From positions 26,858,490 through 26,922,489 of the forward strand of contig NC_135382.1 in NCBI RefSeq assembly GCF_049243985.1: a stretch of DNA of 64,000 nucleotides, read 5' to 3'. Made by a program: the position numbers and the translations under genes. Source of the DNA: Paroedura picta (lineage: Eukaryota; Chordata; Lepidosauria; Squamata; Gekkonidae). Below are positions 55,023 through 64,000 of the stretch, in pieces; position 1 is the first letter of the stretch, and every line of letters starts with the position of its first letter. The notes below the pieces were generated by a model. It did not search any database, was not told the DNA's origin, and worked only from the letters and a program-made list of their open reading frames with translations.

Positions 55023-58000
55023 AAGGAGAGTCAAGTCCTTCTATGCCCACTGACTTCAATGGACTTGACATCGTTCTTTCTAGGATGACACTGGCGGTTT
55101 CCCTCCCCTCATAGCAATAATACTGAGAAAACACATTTTCTATGGGCTCTTTCCTACCAATGTGAAAAGAGATCATTCCACCCTTTGTCCTGTGGACATA
55201 TATATTTATATATTTAATCTCACATTTTCATCTTACAAAGCTTCAAAAACTTAGCTTCAATGAGCACCATAGTTAGACATGTTTTAAAGAGCAGTTCTCT
55301 CAAAGACAATGGGAATACTCGTCTGTGAAATTTATGATGGTCAATTAAATGTTTAGAAAAAGATTTAGTGCAGTGGAGGACTGTACCACTAAAAGGAAAG
55401 CAAGTGGGGAATCGTATGTTTGAATTCACCTCTAAACTGAACATGCCCTGCACACGCAAAACGAGCACATGGTGACAGGGCTAGGCTACAACTGTGCTCT
55501 CCTTACACTGTCAAACTTTTTTGATCTGGGGTAAACATTCAGTGCACAGTCTCAGGAAGACCACCGAACAATGTCCTGAACATTTAATTTAACAGTGTAG
55601 GTGTGTTGACAGAGGAATCTGAGGAAGATGACTCACACAATCAAGACACAACCTGTGTGGTGTTGACTCTGAATCACAATGCAGTGTTCACTTTCCACCA
55701 GAGCCAATGTGCAATGCCGACACAGAAGAATGAATTTTTCTGGGGATTTCAAGCTAGATGCAGGGAAGATCAGGGTTCTACTGCACAAAGATTTCGGGTT
55801 CAGCTTTGCATCAAGGAACGTGTGGGACAGTTTTGTTGCCACTTGATTGCAAAAATTCTTTCAGTGCAGTGGAAGTTTACTTCTATGCTGGTTCCAAAGT
55901 AGCATTTTCTAGGGATAGAAGGTCTTCTGGAGAGATTCCCATGACAGAATCCCCAAGGAAACAACAAATTCTACATAAACAGGACTCCCTGGTGATACTG
56001 TGAAACCAGAATCAAGAGAATGAACAATCTGTGCAATTCAAGTGCACATAATGGCTGCGTGTGTATCTGGGTGTAGAGTTTTACTCTGCCACTGCTGTCA
56101 CCTGGGCTTCCTTTACTATGCAAGGTACACAACAAATACAAAAGATGAGAAAGGTCAATTGAACATGGCTGGTAACATGTCTGATCTTCATAAACAAAAT
56201 CAACGCATGGACATGTTGCATTTAGGCATTCTAATCTTGCCAAGTCATCTCTAGAAACAAAACTCAACCCTGATTATTTGGCTTCATTTTTTTTAAAGTG
56301 GCCTCCTCAAATTACACCCAGGAAAATGTCTCCTTGTAATCTTCATTCTCTAGTGTTGGAAATACTATGAGGACAAAAATAGCACCCCAGAGGAAATTTT
56401 GTACTTTGCTTATTCTAGCAGTCTGAATGTATATGAGCCCATACACATGTTCTTAGCAGCATGCATGCAACACCTGAGAATCTTCAAAAGGAAGTGGAAA
56501 CTTGTATGGAGAAAGGTGGGAATTAGCTCCTTTACAGAGAGAGAAGGAAGGTGAGCAGTAGATTAAAATGTAGGTAGTGTACAATGCTGAGTCACCCCTG
56601 GAGTACTTCTTGGCCAATTATGCCAAGATTTTCAGGACAGGCTGACACGATTCGCACATCATCATGAAAACCTCTTTCTATGAGAACTGGCTGCAGCTGC
56701 ACAAAAGTGATAACTAGATGTTGCAAAGATGCTAAGACTTCTCCGGAGACTGGATCCTGCAAACTTTTTAACAATTAATCTCATCCAGTTGTTCTCCTTA
56801 CTATAGTGTCCCCCTGACATGGCTTTTGTCCATGCATGTTTCATAACATCCAGTCTAGCCTTTTGGGGTGGTCACAGGAGACCCCATTGCTTCGCTTTTC
56901 ACCAGCAGAAAAGCTGGTTAGATGCCAGAGCTTCTTCCAAACTCTGAGCACTATTTGGGAAGCAACACATGCCTACATACATATGGGGAGGGAGAGATGT
57001 TAGCATTATTTTCTACAATATGTTTCCTCTTGAGGAGGGGCATAGCCTAAAATACACTGGAATTCCCTTCCCATCAAAATCCCATACAAACTTTCTGGAG
57101 TTTGTTGGTTGACTTTGTCAACAATTAGGGCATGGAAACAGTGTAGTCCAAGACAGAGTTACTCCCTTCTAAGTCCATTGACTTCAATGAACTTAGGAGG
57201 ACGTAATTTTGTTTATAGTAGTATTGCTATGGACAGAATGATGTGTGCGAGATGCACAAAGGTTCTTTCTCATAGGCTGCATACATGCATCATTGGATAT
57301 TACAACTGGATTTCTAATGTAGCCAAGACAGTGTAGTTATGAACCAATGCTATAGGAGTCCAATGTCCAACCATGGATGTGGATGCAGTGTTAGATCTTT
57401 CGAAAGAGAGTGGACAAATCTCTAGAGGGTAGGTCCAAAAAAAGCCAACACAGGGATCTTGGCTTCATGCCTTGCTTGTGGGGTTCAGTTCCTCAGAAGC
57501 ATCTGAGTGATCATTGCTGGAAACAGGATGGCGGACTAGATGACCAACTTCTAACATTCTTAATGGTTCAGGATTTCTTGGCCCACATTCACTCAACTCA
57601 CATTTCAGCCTGAACTGGCCAAGGGAAGATTAACAATTGCTTCGTTTTGCCAAAGTGGTATGGTTTTGCGAATGCTCCAGAGACTACACTTTGCAAATCT
57701 GGCTCAGCCTGGGAAACCTTCCCAGAAATTGTAAAATGGGGAGATTTTGGAGTATTCACAAGATTGGCTTGCTAGGTTGAAATCAACACACAGAATGAAT
57801 GACAGCATGTAAAAAAAAACACAAGCAGTTGTATGAGTTATCCATGGCCTTGCCATTAAAAGAATTTATACCTAAGAGCCACTACCTAGTTAAAAGAGTT
57901 AATCTCATTTGAACTTGTTGAAATATGCAGGCCTTGGGGCTCTTAATGCTATGTTTGATTGTGGAACAATTTGAAAACTTTGATGGGTAATCATATACTA

Positions 58001-58519
58001 CAATTCTGTCCATTCCCTTGGCAGCTCACGGGCTAAATTTCAGGATGCAGGAAACGCAATTAAAAACTGTAATTGTTTTACTTGCATCTGTATCATCTGC
58101 TAGCTCAGAACGATGATACAGCTGGCCTAGTTGAAGGATTATTTGCTTGGAGTGTGCTCAGGAGGGTTTCTCATTACAGTTGCCACTGAATTTCCCCTAA
58201 ATTTAATTCAGTTGGTAGCTGCATTTTAAATAACATGGTTGGAAGATACCACGGTAAACATAAAAGAAGTAAGCCTAGCTTACTTCTTGACTAAAATTGA
58301 ATGGTGGTTTCTTTCTAAAGACCTCACCTGCAGTCCCCATGGCTGTGAAATTCCTACTGAATTCATTTTGACTGCAAATTGTAGCCTGTTATGGCACTGA
58401 GATATCACACGAGGAGGATAAATACAGAGGATGGAGTTATGTTTCAAGTGTACATATAAATCTGATTATTGGTTCTCACTTTGACAACAAATGCTTTTTT
58501 CTTCATTTTTGGCATTTTT

Positions 58520-58589
58520 CCCTACCCTACCCTACCCTACCCTACCCTACCCTACCCTACCCTACCCTACCCTACCTTACCCTACCCTA
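58520..58589. repeat. CCCTA pentanucleotide array, about 14 copies
   Basis: An uninterrupted (CCCTA)n tract with one CCTTA variant near the end. It is not the vertebrate telomere hexamer (CCCTAA). The minus strand is (TAGGG)n and could form G-quadruplexes. Confidence 0.97.
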
Positions 58590-59149
58590 ATTGGTTCACA
58601 CCTGTAGCTTTGTTGATTCAGAATCAAGCTAATCCTAGTAGGCACTAAATCATGATTTATCATCGGAGCCTAAATTTCATAACTACGGAGAAGACAACAT
58701 GTATACATTGAATATTATATGGAAAAATTAGTAAAAACAATAATAACATCTTTAAAAAATACTTAAAATGACATACTGTGTTAATCGAAACTCATGCATT
58801 TTTGGAACATACAGGATAACATTTCTTTTCCTTGAAAAATACTGCTAAGTGTTAATGGTTTTATGAAAACAGGGATTAATTTCTTTCAGTAGCACAAGGT
58901 GCTAGAATTACGTCTAATGCTAGGCATTAGAATTATATCTTACGAATGAACCGCGATCACAAGAGGGAGGCCGGGTGCTGGAGTCTACGGCCCTTTCCCT
59001 TACAGTGTAAAATCCTCAACACATTGCTAAACTACATGTTATGTTTTAAATGAGTTCACCTTGGGGACTCGCAAACATATTGTAGTCATGAGTCCCCAGT
59101 GGCAGCGCCATGTAAAAGATTGGGACCATGGCCCCAAGGGAAGAACAGT

Positions 59150-59387
59150 TAGGGTTTTTTTTTACCTTGCTTTTTACTACCTGAAGGATTCTCAAAAGTG
59201 GCTTTCAGTCACCTTCTCTCCCTTTCCCCACATTAGACACCCTGGGAAGTAGGTGGGGCTGAGAGAGCTCTGGAGAGCTGTGACAGGCCCAAGGTCACCC
59301 AGCTGGCTGCATGTGGAGGAGTAGGGATTCAAACCCGGTTCTCCAGATTAGAGGCCACTGCTCTTAACCCGTACACCAATCAGGCTC
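59150..59387 (-). mobile_element. tRNA-derived SINE, diverged
   Basis: Reversed copy with GGTCACCCAGCTGGCTGCAT and a tRNA-like head at its high-coordinate end (CTCTTAACCCGTACACCAAT). It lacks the GAA run. Confidence 0.75.
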
Positions 59388-61173
59388 TCTATGCTGATGC
59401 CCCTCTGATGTTTTCTGGAGCTGAAACAGCCCAGGAGGGCATTTGCCTCATAGGGGAGCTCCACATACACTGAATGCACTCCACAAAGGGACAAAGAACA
59501 CTTCCCAGGCTATTTTGACTCAGAAAAATGATGTGTGTGTGTCTTCACCCACTCTGTAATTTCAAACCAGGCCTCTTGTGGGCTCTTTTACATGGAATTG
59601 CTCCTGGGGGCTTGCATCTCCAATATGGCTGCCAATTCCTGCTAGGAACTTGTGTAAAACATAACATGTAGTTTGGCCTATAGTTGTACTCTTTTAAACA
59701 CATTGACTTCAATGGACTTAGAAGAGTGTAACTCTGCTTAGGATTACAGTTAGGGTATAACACAGCTACTATTGGATCAATATGAAGGAAAGAGCTTCAT
59801 GCTGAGAGAACTTAGGGCTTAGAAGCTGATTGGCACAATTTTGGTGCAAAGGTGTAAGATCAACAAACTAACATTTCTTCCAGTGTGTTGAACAGCAATA
59901 ATGATCACTATTTTTAAGAAAGCGTTTTCCTTTCAAATCACCTAAACAAACAGATATCCTGTATTTCTTTGTTGGTTAGAGATCTTTTAGGATCAGAGAA
60001 AAAGCTACCCTGGAGATTTTTCTATGTAAGGCAATAAAATTGTGAGCGTTCAACATATCTGTTGGCACCACCAATGAATCAATTATCTATCAGATAAGTG
60101 GTTCTGATCATTACTGTATGTACAGCTACACCAATCTGACCACATTCGTCAGTCTCTTCTGGCCTTTGTCCTTTTACACCCACCAATATAGTGTTTTAAG
60201 CTTATAACTGAGGTATTCTACTTCCTTGAGAAATTACGATTAAAAAAAAAAAAGGAGACAAAATATAATTTGGAAATGAGATGGATAGGAAACCTGGCTT
60301 TGAGGTTCGGTGGAAAACAGAAAATTCCCGTAGAAAATTCTCATTTTCCTGAGACCTCTAGGAATGGCACAAGGTCCCCATATAAGGGAGTATGTGGTTA
60401 CATGCAGTTCTGAGCGTGAATTTTGTTGCAGGCACAGTCCTGTCCCTGATGCTCGGGCGGATTCACACAATCCTTCATGGGAGATTGCCATTTTGGGGTG
60501 GAGAAAGCAGGTGCAGGGATACATGGCGTTATGTGAGCCAGATATGCCTTTTTACACAGAAACCCACTTCAAATTTCCCCTGTTCACGAGGGGGGGGGGA
60601 AGCATGCTCGGATGGAGGCATGGAGTTCTTGGCTCATCCACTGCCCAATATGTAACATGCTTCCTCTTACCACTGAATGAGGAACCTTGGCCAGAGGAGC
60701 TGGCTAACCAGCACAATGAAACTACCAGGGATCCTGGGCTCACATTCATGGGAAAGCTTCCTTTTGTAATGATTTAGTTTTACTAACCAAGGAGTTGGCT
60801 GCACTGGCTGGAACCGGGGTTGGAGGATAAACTGCTAAAACTGGTGTGAAAATTTGCCTTTGAAGCTGCATGGGAAGAGCTTCTTGTCTTGAAATGACCA
60901 GGTGTGTTAATAAGGCTTTAGAGAGGGAGTCTGACGGGCAAACATGGTGCCGCGTGATGGAATGTCAATACCACACTGGGTGGGAATGGCACTTGAGTTC
61001 AAAACATCAATGACCAACAGCTTATAGCTCAGCTGACTGCAGACAAATAAACAACACACACTGTACTAGAGCATTTGTTCACTGGTACACAAAATGGATT
61101 TTGCAGTCGTCTTCCCTTCTTCTGCTCGGTCCATTTTTTTCCCCCTCCTGGCTTTCATTCCCACCCGTCGTAG

Positions 61174-61275
61174 CTATTGTTGGATGAATGGTATACGCTC
61201 TTTATTCTCATTGTCCCCCTCGTGGTCTTCTTCTTCTTCGCCAGCTTCACTGGTTTCTGTGCTGTCGTTGGCCAT
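61174..61275 (-). CDS. VAT1L: VAT1L last coding exon (C-terminal acidic tail)
   Basis: Acceptor CTTTCCAACGCAG is followed by 33 codons, MANDSTETSEAGEEEEDHEG then DNENKERIPFIQQ, and TAG at 61176-61174. This is nearly identical to the C-terminus of vertebrate VAT1L (vesicle amine transport protein 1-like), a zinc-free quinone-oxidoreductase-like member of the MDR superfamily. The exon starts in phase 0. The penultimate exon and the catalytic fold lie beyond the right edge; I found nothing resembling them up to 64000. Confidence 0.95.
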   Translation of the reverse strand: MANDSTETSEAGEEEEDHEGDNENKERIPFIQQ

Positions 61276-62173
61276 CTGCGTTGGAAAGACAGAAAACCGA
61301 GGAGCACAGTCAATAAGAGCAAACGTAAGGCCTTTGTCTGTAGGGTTCTTAGAAACCTCAGTCACTTGAGTTCCAAATGTGAAACTGCATTGTTTCTGAG
61401 AGTGAATTGCAACTGTTGATTTTACTGCTGTTTATGTGGATTTAGATGTGGATTGCTCCTTTATTGATGGTGATGATGGTGCATGTTTTTATGGTTTTTC
61501 TTTTTATACATTTGTGATTGCGTCTACAACATGCTTTGGGCCCCTACAGGGGAACAAGGAGTTTCTAAAGATATCAGTAACATTTACTGGATAATGACAG
61601 TTCTCTTCTGCAAGTACTGGGTGCCAAACTGTTTCTTGCCCCCAAACAGTCCTTCAGTCTCACTCACAATAATGTATCTAATTTGAACATGGACACTGGT
61701 GCCAGAGCTTGCAATCAACCCAGATGCCAACTTTGCTAACACTTATGCCCAGACAAAACAATCACTGCACCTAACAACATTAACTATACCATATCAGGCT
61801 CTTTCACTTTCTCTTTTCCCACACTGAACATGCCAGTAAATGCCAACAATGCCCTTCAGTTCTCTATGCAGAGCAAACAGGTCAAACCCTATGGCAAAGG
61901 ATAAATGGGCACAAATCTGACATCAAGAATCACAAGACTGAGAACCCTGTAGGAGGGCATGGCAACCTTCCAGCATATTCAATGTGGAACTGCAAAGCTG
62001 ATTCATTGCAAAGGAATGTCAGAATCTGTCTAGAAGGTGAGATTGCTGAGTTACAAGTTATTGCCACATTCAGGACAACTGAACCCACAGGGATTCACAG
62101 AATTTAATATGCCAGCCTAAATACCCTGAAGAAGGGTGGGATGTTTTTTTTTTAAAGAAATGTATAAACATTA

Positions 62174-62456
62174 TAGAAGAAGAAGAAGAGTTGGTTCTTA
62201 TATGCCGCTTTTCCCTACCCGAAGGAGGCTCAAAGCGGCTTACAGTCGCCTTCCCTTTCCTCTCCCCACAACAGACACCCTGTGGGGTGGGTGAGGCTGA
62301 GAGAGCGCTGATATCACTGCCCGGTCAGAACAGTTTTATCAGTGCAGTGGCGAGCCCAAGGCCACCCAGCTGGTTGCATGTGGGGGAGCTCAGAATTGAA
62401 CCCAGCATGCCAGATTAGAAGTCCGCACTCCTAACCACGACACCAAACTTGCTCTA
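62174..62456 (-). mobile_element. tRNA-derived SINE with GAA-repeat tail, full length
   Basis: A near-consensus reversed copy from the GAA run at 62174 to the tRNA-like start at about 62456. It is the best single reference copy of this SINE in the window. Confidence 0.9.
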
Positions 62457-63371
62457 GGTTTGACCGGAAATCTTAACAGAAATATTGCAGCCAATTGGTA
62501 GAAAGGTTGTTGTTTTTTAGAAGAATAAAATAAAAACTGAAAATAGATCTGAGAAATTGGTAGTTCTAGGCTTTAATTTCTGCTCCAAATTAGTCTTGGA
62601 AATGCATCTTCCATACCAGTGCACAAATTAAGCCGTGGTAAAAATTTAACCCAAACGGAAAAGAGAATACCAGAGAGAGTTCTTCTTGGAATTCTTATCA
62701 AGATGTCCTTTGCAATTTGCAGAAACTGTCTGAGCTAACCATGGCCACTCATTTGAATGTGGCGACTGCACATCTGGTTTTGCCCACTGCCTCCAAAGCT
62801 CTGGCCAGGAGAATTCTATAATTATCAAATGGAGAAGCATCTCACGACTGCAAAAAGTAGTTGTGTGTTTTGGCATTCTGGAAAGGGTTGCAGATAGCAG
62901 GCGCCTGCCAAAATCAAATTGCTCTTTTTTTTGGTTAAACAAAGACAGCAGAAGGCACAATTTAACACTTCTGCAGAGAGAACTGAAATCTGATGAGAGA
63001 GACAATCCTGAAAATCTACTCCCTTCGTTTGCTATTGATTTCACTGTGTCCCCTCTATCAGCCTAGGAACAAAGAACTTTATAATGCCTTTGATGTACTT
63101 AAATTACCATTGCATGACCTACAGGATTTAAAATCTGCTCAGGATGTAGCATTGTGGCCCCCCCCCTTTAAATTATATTTTGTTTGTTAAAATTGTTGTT
63201 TATTAAATTTATCTTTAAATGTTTCTGCAATTCACTTTGGGTCCTCATTGGGGAGAGAACTGGGAGTAATAAACTCTTTAAATAAATAAAGTGACTGGGC
63301 TAGAAGGCTGCCCATATGTACAGTCGTGACTGAGCAGTGATTCAAGTCTTGATTGCCCCCATTGTTTAAGG

Positions 63372-63507
63372 CAGGGGTAGTCAAACTGCGGCCCTCCAGA
63401 TGTCCATGAACTACAATTCCCAGGAGCCCCTGCCAGCATTCGCTGGCAGGGGCTTCTGGGAATTGTAGTCCATGGACATCTGGAGGGCCGCAGTTTGACT
63501 ACCCCTG
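63372..63507. mobile_element. hAT-type hairpin MITE, complete, 136 bp
   Basis: Full palindrome with a perfect target duplication GTTTAAGG (63364-63371 and 63508-63515). It lies in the last intron of VAT1L. Confidence 0.95.
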
Positions 63508-64000
63508 GTTTAAGGTATGGATCCCCAGTAAGGAGCCTACGGGTCCATGGTACCTGCCAACCTCTTTCCTGGAGCCCACTATGTGCTTCTGGAAAGTGGG
63601 TGGGACTCCTGCCCAGCAGGGCTTCTGATTGGCTATTTGAGATATGATGGGCTGTGATGGTTAAAATAGCATTATTTGGGAGAGCAGCTGCCATGACACT
63701 ATTGGTTTCATTTTCTCTTTCTCTCCTTTTTAATGGTGCACTTTTAAAAATTACTCCTCTTGCACCCACATTTCAGATGCTTGTGCCTGGGTGTAGTTGG
63801 CTGCGCCCGCCATGTTGGCCCACTTCCTAGTGTCAGAATTTCAAAGATGCCCACAGGTTCGAAAAGGTTGGTGACTTTTAGGCTTGGGATAAGAATGCAC
63901 ATGACAAAACAGTATGACATGGTAGAATTCTACAACGGTAGATTGGCCTGTACTATTTCAAATGGCAGGTTGGAAAACTCGCATTATTAATCCTTCCCCA

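Larger units (their letters stand above)
46600..61173. other. Gene-poor interval between CLEC3A and VAT1L
   Basis: Mostly unique sequence plus CR1 debris, two 5S-derived SINEs, hairpin MITEs, an inverted repeat and the CCCTA array. The right end probably carries the VAT1L 3' UTR, but no clear poly(A) signal was found near the stop. From about 55.0 to 58.5 kb I see nothing that I can identify. Confidence 0.55.
61276..64000 (-). other. VAT1L last intron (continues outside the window)
   Basis: It contains one full-length tRNA-derived SINE (62174-62456) and one complete hairpin MITE (63372-63507). No further VAT1L exon is recognisable. Confidence 0.65.

Noticed and set aside
56592-56774. 60-aa minus-strand frame with a possible acceptor (TTTGCAG)
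   Set aside because: It looks mildly protein-like, but no donor partner, conservation evidence or family match is visible; frames of this size are expected by chance.
58520-58589. Interstitial telomere
   Set aside because: The unit is the pentamer CCCTA, not the vertebrate hexamer CCCTAA.

Overview
This is nuclear DNA from a vertebrate, most likely a squamate reptile (lizard). The genes are split into short exons with consensus splice sites and long repeat-rich introns. The repeats are typical of squamates: tRNA-derived SINEs with ACCTTT-type 3' ends like those described for Sauria SINEs, RTE/BovB-like tails, CR1 and L2 LINE 3' ends, 5S-rRNA-derived SINEs and many hAT-type MITEs. Species assignment is inference; a gecko or another lizard would fit.

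Four protein-coding genes could be read, all on the minus strand and all in one transcriptional direction. From high to low coordinates they are: (1) the last coding exon of VAT1L (61174-61275); (2) a complete CLEC3A (three coding exons, 46406 down to 42185, 194 aa, with a TATA box and a poly(A) signal); (3) a complete five-exon gene (37683 down to 31375, 409 aa) for a membrane-anchored FAD-dependent, hydroxylase-fold protein that I cannot name; (4) coding exons 1-5 of WWOX (28176 down to 5606), which run on past the left edge. The order VAT1L-CLEC3A-WWOX matches human chromosome 16q23. The flavoprotein gene between CLEC3A and WWOX has no human counterpart there that I know of, and it is the most interesting object in the window.

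Layout: 1-5605 is WWOX intron 5. 5606-28176 holds WWOX exons 5 to 1, with exons of 107, 179, 58, 65 and 107 bp, the sizes I recall for human WWOX. An 86-bp minisatellite lies beside exon 1, and a CpG-rich promoter with a ZNF143-like site lies at about 28.1-28.4 kb. 28.4-31.4 kb is intergenic. 31.4-37.7 kb is the flavoprotein gene, which starts in a strong CpG island. A tandem array of SINE tails (143-bp units) lies just upstream of it at 37.84-38.68 kb. 38.7-42.1 kb is intergenic with MITEs. 42.1-46.5 kb is CLEC3A. 46.5-61.2 kb is a gene-poor interval containing LINE debris, 5S-SINEs, a pentanucleotide array and one orphan terminal-exon-like segment (49.29-49.55 kb). 61.2-64 kb is the VAT1L end and its last intron.

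The four products are not known to act in one pathway. VAT1L is a quinone-oxidoreductase-like protein, CLEC3A a secreted cartilage lectin, WWOX a WW-domain/short-chain dehydrogenase, and the fourth a predicted flavin hydroxylase-like membrane protein. No CRISPR arrays, operons, rRNA genes or functional tRNA genes were seen, and I recognised no LTR retroelement or retroviral copy.
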